NCBI GenBank assembly: GCA_017646545.1
Contig: JAGCMI010000050.1
Span: 1 to 5,383 of the forward strand
DNA: 5,383 nucleotides
Source: Oscillospiraceae bacterium
GTDB taxonomy: Bacteria; Bacillota; Clostridia; Oscillospirales; Oscillospiraceae
Direction: 5' to 3'
How positions within the stretch are numbered: position 1 is the first letter of the stretch; each line of letters opens with the position of its first letter. The translations under genes and the position numbers were made by a program. Shown here piece after piece: positions 1-5,287 of this stretch. The notes under the pieces were generated by a model. That model saw only the letters and a program-made list of their open reading frames with translations, did no database searches and had not been told where the DNA came from.

Positions 1-206
1 TCATGCGGAAAGAGCTGAAAAAGCGGGGCATTTCCCACATGAAAGTGGTGTATTCCCTGGAAGAAGCCCTTACCCCCGTGGGTGCCGAGGCGGAAGCCGC
101 TGCCCTGGGCAAACGGCAGATTCCCGGAAGCACTTCCTATATTCCCGGCATTGCCGGTCTGCTGCTGGCAGGGGAAGTGATCAAAGATCTATCCTGCTGC
201 CGGTAA
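1..206 (+). CDS. tcdA: tRNA threonylcarbamoyladenosine dehydratase (TcdA/CsdL family), 3' end only
   Basis: This is the C-terminal end of a ThiF/MoeB/HesA-type adenylating enzyme. TcdA uses ATP to cyclise threonylcarbamoyladenosine at position 37 of ANN-decoding tRNAs. Only about 67 residues are present; the family is about 240-260 residues, so the gene begins outside the window. The first in-frame ATG at 3 is internal, not the start. What supports the call is the run RKELKKRG, then KVVYSLEEAL, a variable linker, and PGSTSYIPGIAGLLLAGEVIKDL, the typical tail of this family with its final hydrophobic helix. The adenylation site and any catalytic cysteine lie upstream and cannot be checked. The stop TAA is at 204-206. 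The gene ends inside the convergent serine acetyltransferase gene, overlapping it by 26 bp. E. coli tcdA neighbours the cysteine desulfurase genes csdA/csdE; here the neighbours are cysteine biosynthesis genes, which may be coincidence. Confidence 0.85.
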   Translation, partial: MRKELKKRGISHMKVVYSLEEALTPVGAEAEAAALGKRQIPGSTSYIPGIAGLLLAGEVIKDLSCCR

Positions 207-1008
207 CGGTAGCGCCGGATGGCACACTGCATGTGACAAAGGCGTTGCCACCAATGGTTGCGCCTGCGCCAATGACCGTGTTGCCCCCCAAAATAGATGC
301 ACTTGCGTAAATCGTCACCCCGTCCTCAATGGTGGGGTGACGTTTTTTGCCCTTTAGGCTCTGCCCACCCCGGGTGGAGAGGGCCCCCAGGGTGACCCCT
401 TGGTAGATTTTTACATGTTTGCCAATGGTGGTGGTTTCGCCAATGACGACACCGGTGCCGTGGTCAATAAAGAAGGCGGCCCCAATTTCTGCACCCGGAT
501 GAATGTCAATGCCGGTGCGGCTGTGGGCGATCTCTGCCAGCATCCGAGGCAGCACGGGCGTCCCCAGTCGATGCAGGGCATTGGCCAGCCGATGGACGGT
601 GATGGCATCGTAACCGGGATAGGCGGCGATGATCTCTGATTCTGTGGTAGCGGCCGGGTCACCGGAGAGAAATGCCTGCAGATCCTGCTGCAGCAGATCG
701 CGGATCCGGGGGATATCCTGCAGAAATTTCAAACAGATCTGCGGGCTCTTTTCCGATTCCCGGGGGAGCAGCGGCAGCAAAATTGCCTCCAGACGGAAGT
801 GTATTTCTGCCACCAGCAGGGAAACATAACTTTCCAAACTACCGTCATCATCCTCTCTGTAAAAACCCGGGAACAGTAAGATCCGAAGTTTCTCCAGCAA
901 TTCTTCCGCGGCAGCCATGGTGGGTCGTGCTGCGGATGCGGTGGTGTCGATGGTGCGGCCAAGGCTGTAATCTGCCAAAATGGCGGCAGTGATGTTGTTT
1001 AAATCCAT
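181..1008 (-). CDS. cysE: Serine O-acetyltransferase (EpsC-type CysE)
   Basis: This enzyme acetylates L-serine with acetyl-CoA to give O-acetylserine, the first committed step of cysteine synthesis in the cytoplasm. It has 275 residues. An alpha-helical N-terminal half (about 1-160) ends in AHSRTGIDIHPGAEIG, then comes a left-handed beta-helix of hexapeptide repeats (about 165-265). Asp168 (DIHP) and His183 (IDHGTG) are spaced exactly like the catalytic Asp143/His158 of E. coli CysE. Arg223-His224 match its Arg192-His193. The loop before RHP is six residues longer than in E. coli and contains ALSTRGGQSLKGKK, typical of the EpsC-type branch in Clostridia and Bacteroidetes. The ATG start at 1008 follows AGGAGGG (1023-1017) with 8 nt spacing. 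The protein stops soon after the beta-helix, ending in RIDL, with no long tail. It is divergent from cysteine synthase and overlaps tcdA by 26 bp. Function is confident; the symbol cysE versus epsC is a naming choice. Confidence 0.95.
   Translation of the reverse strand: MDLNNITAAILADYSLGRTIDTTASAARPTMAAAEELLEKLRILLFPGFYREDDDGSLESYVSLLVAEIHFRLEAILLPLLPRESEKSPQICLKFLQDIPRIRDLLQQDLQAFLSGDPAATTESEIIAAYPGYDAITVHRLANALHRLGTPVLPRMLAEIAHSRTGIDIHPGAEIGAAFFIDHGTGVVIGETTTIGKHVKIYQGVTLGALSTRGGQSLKGKKRHPTIEDGVTIYASASILGGNTVIGAGATIGGNAFVTCSVPSGATVTGSRIDL
313..348 (+). terminator. Intrinsic terminator for the tcdA transcript, nested antisense inside cysE
   Basis: On the + strand CGTCACCCC (313-321) pairs perfectly with GGGGTGACG (334-342). 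The inner bases add one C-G and two G-U pairs, giving a 12-bp stem with the loop CTCAAT. Six T residues (343-348) follow immediately. This is a textbook Rho-independent terminator for + strand transcription, 107 bp past the tcdA stop. In the minus direction the hairpin is followed by ATTTACG, a poor U-tract, so it should not stop cysE transcription. It lies wholly within cysE codons 221-232. It could be a chance product of codon choice in a conserved motif, but no other + strand terminator is apparent between tcdA and cysK. Confidence 0.65.
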
Positions 1009-1076
1009 ATCCTTATCCCTCCTGCATTTTCCTTATCATACCCCAAGCTTGTGTTTCTATTGAATGGAGGATGTAA
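1009..1076. promoter_or_regulatory. Divergent cysE-cysK intergenic region with overlapping -10 candidates
   Basis: These 68 bp separate two head-to-head genes and must hold both start signals unless promoters lie inside the coding regions. The near-symmetric heptamer at 1034-1040 reads TATCAT on the + strand (1034-1039) and TATGAT on the - strand (1040-1035), each five of six matches to a sigma-A -10 box. The - strand copy has only a weak -35 (TTCAAT, 18-bp spacer); the + strand copy has no recognisable -35. The cysK SD GGAGG is at 1066-1070 and the cysE SD AGGAGGG at 1023-1017. The region is too short for a T-box or S-box leader and none is seen. I found no clear CymR-like operator. Confidence 0.4.
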
Positions 1077-1958
1077 ATGAAGTTTGAATCTCTGATCGGC
1101 AATACACCTATGGTAGCGGTAAAACCGAATTTCTTTCTCAAATTAGAATATACCAATCTCACCGGCTCTGTGAAAGACAGAGCGGCATTGCAGATGATTT
1201 TAGATGGGGAGAGAAGGGGCGTGCTGCAACATGGCAGTACCATCATTGAGCCGACTTCCGGCAATATGGGTATTTCTTTGGCGGCAATCGCGGCAAAACG
1301 TGGCTACCGCTGCATCATTGTCATGCCCGATTCCATGAGCATGGAGCGGCAGCAGTTAATAAGGGCATATGGGGCGCAAATCGTGTTGACACCCGGAAAC
1401 CTTGGTATGTCCGGTGCAGTGGCGGCAGCGGAGCAGCTGTTGTGCCAAACAAGCGGTGCGTGGATGGCAAACCAATTTGAAAATCCTGCCAATGCCCAAG
1501 CCCACTACCGCACCACGGGTCCTGAAATCTGGCAGCAGACCGGGGGAAGGGTAGATGTATTTGTGGCGGGGGTGGGCACCGGTGGTACCATTACCGGTGC
1601 AGGTCGCTACCTGAAGGAGCGAAATCCGCAAATCCACATTGTAGCGGTGGAGCCGGCAGGCAGTCCCATGCTGTCTGAGGGAATAGCCGGCAGCCACCGT
1701 ATTCAAGGCATTGGTGCCAATTTTATTCCCGGTGTGCTGGATCTTTGCGTGGTGGATGAGATTATCCCCGTCACGGAGGACGAAGCCATATCTGCTGCCC
1801 GATCCTTGGCGGCAGATATGGCCTTGCTTGCAGGAATTTCCTCCGGTGCGGCTTTTAATGTTGCGCAAGGGATTGCCCAAGCCTGCCCGGATAAGACTGT
1901 GGTGACCCTCCTTCCGGATTCCGGACTGCGCTATTTGTCTTTAGGGCTGTTTGAATAG
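1077..1958 (+). CDS. cysK: Cysteine synthase (O-acetylserine sulfhydrylase), PLP-dependent
   Basis: It converts O-acetylserine and sulfide to L-cysteine and acetate, using the product of the neighbouring serine acetyltransferase. It has 293 residues and fold-type II PLP motifs in order: LIGNTPMV (6-13); SVKDR (31-35) with the Schiff-base Lys33; the asparagine loop EPTSGN (58-63); NQFENPANAQAHYRTTGPEIW (132-152); the phosphate-cradle loop GVGTGGTITGAG (165-176); EGIAGSHRIQGIGANFIP (201-218); AGISSGAA (252-259) with the serine near the pyridine nitrogen; and LLPDSGLRYLS (278-288). It is slightly shorter than typical CysK (about 305-310), mostly at the N-terminus. The start at 1077 is set by GGAGG at 1066-1070; the nearby ATG at 1071 is followed at once by a stop. 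An oddity is Met64 after TSGN, where most family members have Thr. CysM-like or related beta-replacing activity is possible, but the pairing with cysE favours cysteine synthase. Confidence 0.92.
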   Translation: MKFESLIGNTPMVAVKPNFFLKLEYTNLTGSVKDRAALQMILDGERRGVLQHGSTIIEPTSGNMGISLAAIAAKRGYRCIIVMPDSMSMERQQLIRAYGAQIVLTPGNLGMSGAVAAAEQLLCQTSGAWMANQFENPANAQAHYRTTGPEIWQQTGGRVDVFVAGVGTGGTITGAGRYLKERNPQIHIVAVEPAGSPMLSEGIAGSHRIQGIGANFIPGVLDLCVVDEIIPVTEDEAISAARSLAADMALLAGISSGAAFNVAQGIAQACPDKTVVTLLPDSGLRYLSLGLFE

Positions 1959-1965
1959 AGAAAAA

Positions 1966-1995
1966 CCCCTCTTGACAAAAGAGGGGCTTTCTTTT
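1966..1995 (+). terminator. Intrinsic terminator of cysK, overlapping the sdpR promoter
   Basis: CCCCTCTT (1966-1973) pairs with AAGAGGGG (1979-1986) around a GACAA loop, giving an uninterrupted 8-bp stem, followed by the T-rich tract CTTTCTTTT (1987-1995). It begins 8 nt after the cysK TAG. The loop and upper stem contain the TTGACA -35 box of the next promoter, and the U-tract forms most of that promoter's spacer. Confidence 0.85.
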
Positions 1996-2000
1996 ATACT
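1972..2000 (+). promoter_or_regulatory. Strong sigma-A promoter of the sdpR-sdpI operon
   Basis: A perfect -35 box TTGACA (1972-1977) is separated by exactly 17 bp from TATACT (1995-2000), five of six matches to TATAAT. Transcription would start near 2007. A second TATAAT at 2000-2005 is 22 bp from the -35 and too far to pair with it. The predicted start falls inside the palindrome at 2005-2027, which fits autorepression. Confidence 0.85.
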
Positions 2001-2004
2001 ATAA

Positions 2005-2027
2005 TTAACAATTAGGTTAAATGTTAA
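2005..2027. promoter_or_regulatory. Probable SdpR operator (imperfect palindrome at the transcription start)
   Basis: The left arm TTAACAATTA (2005-2014) and right arm TAAATGTTAA (2018-2027) are reverse complements at nine of ten positions around a GGT centre. It lies just downstream of the -10 box, covers the predicted start site and ends against the SD sequence. SdpR-type ArsR proteins repress their own operon and bind as dimers, so this is the obvious candidate site. The right half also contains the tandem heptamers GGTTAAA and TGTTAAA (2015-2028). The symmetry is seen directly; binding is inferred. Confidence 0.65.
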
Positions 2028-2039
2028 AGGAGGTAACCG

Positions 2040-2312
2040 ATGGGAATTCAAAACACCTTGAAAGCTTTGTCCGATCCCATTCGCCGGGAGATTCTCAATC
2101 TTCTCAAATCCGGCCGGATGGCGGCAGGTGACATTGCCAGCCATTTTCCGGTGACGGATGCATCCATCTCCCGGCACTTGTCCGTGCTGAAGGAGGCAGA
2201 TTTGATCCGGGACACCCGGGAGGGTAAGTTTATTTTCTACGATATCAACACCTCCGTGCTGGAGGAAGTCATGCTGTGGATCAGTGACCTGAAAGGAGAA
2301 AACGGAAAATGA
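2040..2312 (+). CDS. sdpR: ArsR-family winged-helix autorepressor, SdpR type
   Basis: This 90-residue winged helix-turn-helix repressor matches the small SdpR subgroup in size. N-terminal helices contain KALSDPIRREILNLLKSG (8-25), the classic ArsR opening. The helix-turn-helix spans about 27-56, with recognition helix TDASISRHLSVLKEADLI (39-56), followed by a beta-wing DTREGKFIFYDI (58-69) and a C-terminal dimerisation helix. There is no cysteine at all and no ELCVCD-type metal box, so a metal sensor is unlikely. In B. subtilis, SdpR represses sdpRI and is released when toxin-bound SdpI sequesters it at the membrane; the same logic is inferred here from the operon. The start at 2040 follows an almost ideal SD (AAGGAGGT, 2027-2034). 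The stop overlaps the next start as ATGA (2309-2312), implying translational coupling. A strong promoter and palindrome lie upstream. Confidence 0.9.
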   Translation: MGIQNTLKALSDPIRREILNLLKSGRMAAGDIASHFPVTDASISRHLSVLKEADLIRDTREGKFIFYDINTSVLEEVMLWISDLKGENGK

Positions 2313-3400
2313 AAAATTGGCTGAAAGAATATAAATGGAAGATCCTGCTGTCCACGGTACTGACGATGCTGCCCATGCTCATCGGTCTTCTGCTTTGGGA
2401 TCGGCTGCCGGATGTGATCACCACCCACTGGGGTGCAGACGGTGTAGCCGACGGTTTCAGCGGCAAGGCCTTTGCAGTCTTTGCCATGCCGGCCATTTTG
2501 GCGGGCTTCAACCTCCTCTGCTGTTTGGGCACTGCCATCGACCCCAAGCAGGCCAACCAGAACAAAAAGGCGATGGCTCTGGTGTTCTGGCTCATGCCCC
2601 TGATCTCTGTCTGCGTGTGTACCTTTGTTTACAGCGCCGCTTTGGGCAGAGCCATGGATATGTTTGTGATCATGCCCCTGCTCATGGGTGTGATGTTTGT
2701 GGTGATTGGCAACTATATGCCCAAGGTCAAGCAGAATTCCACATTGGGCATCAAAATCTACTGGACCCTCCATAACGAGGAAAACTGGAATATGACCCAC
2801 CGTTTTGCCGGAAAGATCTGGTTTGTTGGTGGTGTTGCTGTCATGCTGACGGCGCTGCTTCCTGCCAAATGGATGGTGACGGTGATGCTCCTGGCAATCC
2901 TGCTGCTGGTTTTTGCTCCTATGGTTTACTCCTACAGCATTTATATGCGCCACAAGCGTGAGGGCATCGACTATTCCATCCCTGCCGCCACCAAGGGTCA
3001 AAAGGGTGCCAAGTGGGTTTCCATGATCCTGGTGGTCGCTATTCTGGCTGGTGTGATGGTGCTGATGTTCACCGGCAATATCACCTATATCTGCACCGAT
3101 ACTGCACTTCAAATTGAGGCGACCTATCACGAAAACAGCGTAGTTAGTTATGATCAGATCGACAGCATCGAACTGCGGAAAGAATTTGATGTGGGTGTCC
3201 GATATATGGGCTTCAGTTCGGCTCGGCTGTCTATGGGATTGTTCCAGAATGACGAATTTGAAATGTACACCATCTATTCCTACAATTCCTGCGAAAGCAT
3301 GATTCTGATCCGTTCCGACGGCAAGGTGCTGGCCATCAATTGCCAAACTGCGCAGGAAACGGAAGAACTGTACAAAACGCTCTTGCAAAATATGGCATAA
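2309..3400 (+). CDS. sdpI: SdpI-family membrane protein (DUF1648 + SdpI) with C-terminal PH-like domain
   Basis: This polytopic membrane protein has 363 residues; B. subtilis SdpI has about 207. A DUF1648-type segment PDVITTHWGADGVADGFSGK (34-53) follows TM1. The SdpI domain includes IGNYMPKVKQNSTLGIKIYW and the conserved WNMTHRFAGK (160-169). Hydrophobic segments lie near 12-30, 54-73, 88-108, 117-134, 170-186, 188-210 and 236-255, seven in all. Residues 256-361 are soluble and beta-rich, with IDSIELRKEF, GFSSARLSMGLF and SMILIRSDGKVLAINCQTAQE, resembling the bacterial PH family bPH_5 (PF10882). By the positive-inside rule this domain would face outside. In B. subtilis SdpI confers immunity to the SdpC toxin and sequesters SdpR. 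No sdpABC gene is visible here, so the target is unknown. An SD (AAAGGAG, 2292-2298) lies 10 nt before the ATG, which overlaps the sdpR stop. Confidence 0.88.
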   Translation: MKNWLKEYKWKILLSTVLTMLPMLIGLLLWDRLPDVITTHWGADGVADGFSGKAFAVFAMPAILAGFNLLCCLGTAIDPKQANQNKKAMALVFWLMPLISVCVCTFVYSAALGRAMDMFVIMPLLMGVMFVVIGNYMPKVKQNSTLGIKIYWTLHNEENWNMTHRFAGKIWFVGGVAVMLTALLPAKWMVTVMLLAILLLVFAPMVYSYSIYMRHKREGIDYSIPAATKGQKGAKWVSMILVVAILAGVMVLMFTGNITYICTDTALQIEATYHENSVVSYDQIDSIELRKEFDVGVRYMGFSSARLSMGLFQNDEFEMYTIYSYNSCESMILIRSDGKVLAINCQTAQETEELYKTLLQNMA

Positions 3401-3402
3401 TG

Positions 3403-3430
3403 AAAACCCCGGCAGCTTTCGCTGCCGGGG
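3403..3430 (-). terminator. Terminator of aspS, possibly shared with convergent sdpI
   Basis: CCCCGGCAGC (3407-3416) and GCTGCCGGGG (3421-3430) form a perfect 10-bp GC-rich stem with a 4-nt loop. Read on the - strand the loop is a GNRA-type GAAA and the hairpin is followed by TTTTCATT, a short U-tract, 8 nt past the aspS stop. Read on the + strand the trailing sequence TAAACTGTTT is weaker, so termination of sdpI transcripts may be less efficient. It sits in the 38 bp between two convergent stops. Confidence 0.85.
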
Positions 3431-3438
3431 TAAACTGT

Positions 3439-5220
3439 TTACTTCAGGTGGCTTTCGTTGATGAGGATGTGTACATCGTCCAGCTGCTTCTGGGAAACAG
3501 TGGTGGGTGCGTCCATCATCAGGTCCTGTGCGGTCTTGTTCATGGGGAAGGTGATGACCTCGCGGATGCTCTCCTCACCGCACAGCAGCATCACCATACG
3601 GTCGATGCCGGGTGCTGCGCCAGCGTGGGGAGGTGCGCCGTAGGTAAAGGCGTTGTACATAGCGGGGAACTTGGCCTTCACATCCTCTTCGCCCAGACCA
3701 ACCATCTGGAAGGCCTTGATCATGATCTCGGGATCGTGGTTACGCACAGCGCCGGAAGCGCACTCGTAGCCATTGATAACCAGGTCATACTGGCTGGCGT
3801 TGATAGCCAGGCACTTCTCGATGTCGCCCTCGGCATCCAGCAGGGTCTGCAGGCCGCCCTTAGGCATGGAGAAGGGATTGTGGCAGAATTCCAGCTCGCC
3901 GGACTCTTCGCCCATTTCGTACATGGGGAAGTCCACGATCCAGCAGAATGCGTACTGCTTCTCATCGAAGTGACCGGGCAGACGCTTACCCAGCATGGTG
4001 CGGACAACACCGGCGGTCTTCTGAGCAGCCAGCTTCTTCTGGGAAGCAGCCATACACACGAAGCTGCCGGGCTTCAGGTTCAGCTTGGCGGTCAGCACAT
4101 CCTTGTAGTTTGCCAGGAACTTGGCAACACCACCGGTCAGCTCGCCATTTTCGTCCACCTTGACCCAGCAGACCTTGTTGCCGGTCTGCACTTCCACATC
4201 CACCAGCAGCTTGTCGATCCACTTACGGCCTTCGTTGAAGTTGTCCACAGCAACAGCCTTGACGGTAGCATTCTGGAAGGGGCCAAATTCGCAGCCGGCC
4301 ACTTCAGCAGTGATATCGGAAACCTCCAGGTCGATACGCAGGTCGGGCTTGTCAGAGCCGTAGCGCTCCATGGCCTCGTTGAAGCCGATGCGCTGGAAGG
4401 GGTAGGAAGAAACGCGGTCATAGCGGCCGTACTTGACATAGATGGGCTGCAACACTTCTTCCAGAGTGGACAGAACATCGTCCTGGGTGGCGAAAGCCAT
4501 TTCCATATCCAGCTGGTAGAACTCGCCGGGGGTACGGTCAGCACGGGCGTCCTCATCACGGAAGCAGGGAGCGATCTGGAAGTACTTGTCGAAGCCGGAG
4601 GTCATCAGCAGCTGCTTGAACTGCTGGGGAGCCTGGGGCAGAGCGTAGAACTTGCCGGGGTGGTTACGGGCGGGAACCAGGTAGTCACGGGCACCCTCGG
4701 GGGAGGAAGCGGTGAGGATGGGGGTGGTGATCTCCAGGAAGCCCTTCTCGGTCATGGCAGCACGGATGGCAGCGACGACCTGGCAGCGCAGGATGATGTT
4801 GCGCTTGACGGCGGGGTTACGCAGGTCCAGGTAGCGGTACTTCAGGCGGACGTTCTCATCAGCGTCACGGGACTTGTTGATCTCGAAGGGCAGCTGATTG
4901 TGGACGCACTTGCCCAGGACCTTGATGGCGGTGGGGACCACCTCGATGTCGCCGGTGGCCTGCTTGGGGTTCTTGCTCTCGCGCTCACGGACGGTGCCGG
5001 TAACGGAGATGGTGGACTCCTTGTTCAGGCCCTTGATGGCGCCCATCATTTCGGCGTTCTCAATGACCACCTGGGTGGTGCCGTAGTAGTCACGCAGAAC
5101 CACGAAGGCAAAGTTGGAGCCGACTTCACGGACGTTCTCCATCCAGCCCACCAGGGTAACATTTTCACCTGCGTTGGCGATGCGCAGCTCGCCGCAGTTA
5201 TGAGTTCTGGATTGCTTCAT
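3439..5220 (-). CDS. aspS: Aspartate--tRNA ligase (AspRS), bacterial type
   Basis: This class II synthetase attaches aspartate to tRNA-Asp. It has 593 residues, the usual bacterial length. The N-terminal OB-fold anticodon-binding domain starts at RTHNCGELR and VTLVGWM (about 1-110). Motif 1 is in EKGFLEITTPILTASSPEGARDYLVP (158-183). The QAPQQFKQLLM aspartate-site segment is at 196-206. Motif 2 begins FRDEDARADR (220-229). The bacterial GAD insertion falls roughly at 300-410. Motif 3 is GIDRMVMLL (538-546), after GAPPHAGAAP, and FPMNK (558-562) follows. I chose the ATG at 5220 because family homology begins there and AGAGAGG lies 8 nt upstream (5235-5229). An in-frame ATG at 5298 would add 26 hydrophobic residues and overlap the divergent gene. 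The motif-2 region has RTPGEFYQLDMEM, a known variant of the QPEFTQ type. No T-box leader fits in the 67 bp upstream. Confidence 0.97.
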   Translation of the reverse strand: MKQSRTHNCGELRIANAGENVTLVGWMENVREVGSNFAFVVLRDYYGTTQVVIENAEMMGAIKGLNKESTISVTGTVRERESKNPKQATGDIEVVPTAIKVLGKCVHNQLPFEINKSRDADENVRLKYRYLDLRNPAVKRNIILRCQVVAAIRAAMTEKGFLEITTPILTASSPEGARDYLVPARNHPGKFYALPQAPQQFKQLLMTSGFDKYFQIAPCFRDEDARADRTPGEFYQLDMEMAFATQDDVLSTLEEVLQPIYVKYGRYDRVSSYPFQRIGFNEAMERYGSDKPDLRIDLEVSDITAEVAGCEFGPFQNATVKAVAVDNFNEGRKWIDKLLVDVEVQTGNKVCWVKVDENGELTGGVAKFLANYKDVLTAKLNLKPGSFVCMAASQKKLAAQKTAGVVRTMLGKRLPGHFDEKQYAFCWIVDFPMYEMGEESGELEFCHNPFSMPKGGLQTLLDAEGDIEKCLAINASQYDLVINGYECASGAVRNHDPEIMIKAFQMVGLGEEDVKAKFPAMYNAFTYGAPPHAGAAPGIDRMVMLLCGEESIREVITFPMNKTAQDLMMDAPTTVSQKQLDDVHILINESHLK

Positions 5221-5287
5221 AGGAAAAGCCTCTCTTATTCTGTAATATAACCAAACTATTATTTCACAATTTGAGAGGAGAACAACT
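5221..5287. promoter_or_regulatory. Divergent intergenic region between aspS and the right-edge ORF
   Basis: This AT-rich 67-bp region must start both genes. For aspS the - strand has TATATT (5249-5244) as the best -10, but no good -35 at 16-18 bp; TTGTGA (5269-5264) suits only the weaker TATTAC (5247-5242) with a 16-bp spacer. For the + gene TATTAT (5257-5262) is a plausible -10 without a convincing -35. SDs are AGAGAGG (5235-5229, -) and AGAGGAG (5274-5280, +). Confidence 0.35.

Noticed and set aside
3..206. A complete 67-residue protein starting at the ATG at 3
   Set aside because: The sequence matches the C-terminal end of a much longer TcdA family, and there is no room to see an SD. It is an internal Met of a truncated gene.
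400..992. Several + strand open frames inside cysE (400-639, 629-829, 672-992)
   Set aside because: They overlap the conserved catalytic half of the acetyltransferase, lack domains and lack convincing SDs.
1009..1076. A T-box, S-box or other leader RNA controlling the cysteine genes
   Set aside because: Only 68 bp lie between the divergent starts, with no antiterminator motif and no terminator hairpin.
2237..3388. A 383-codon open frame on the - strand opposite sdpI, rich in His, Asp and Gln
   Set aside because: The His-rich composition is what antisense reading of Met/Val-rich transmembrane codons gives. There is no SD or domain, and sdpR/sdpI on the + strand have full family support.
3340..5250. 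A 636-codon open frame on the + strand covering all of aspS
   Set aside because: aspS on the opposite strand is unmistakable. The antisense frame has a skewed, His/Gly/Val/Leu-rich composition from codon bias, no recognisable domain, and starts inside sdpI without an SD. It is a shadow ORF.
5241..5269. A palindromic ArsR-type operator in the aspS-ORF intergenic region
   Set aside because: AATA and TATT half-sites are present, but the arms match over only four bases in any register, which is expected in AT-rich DNA.
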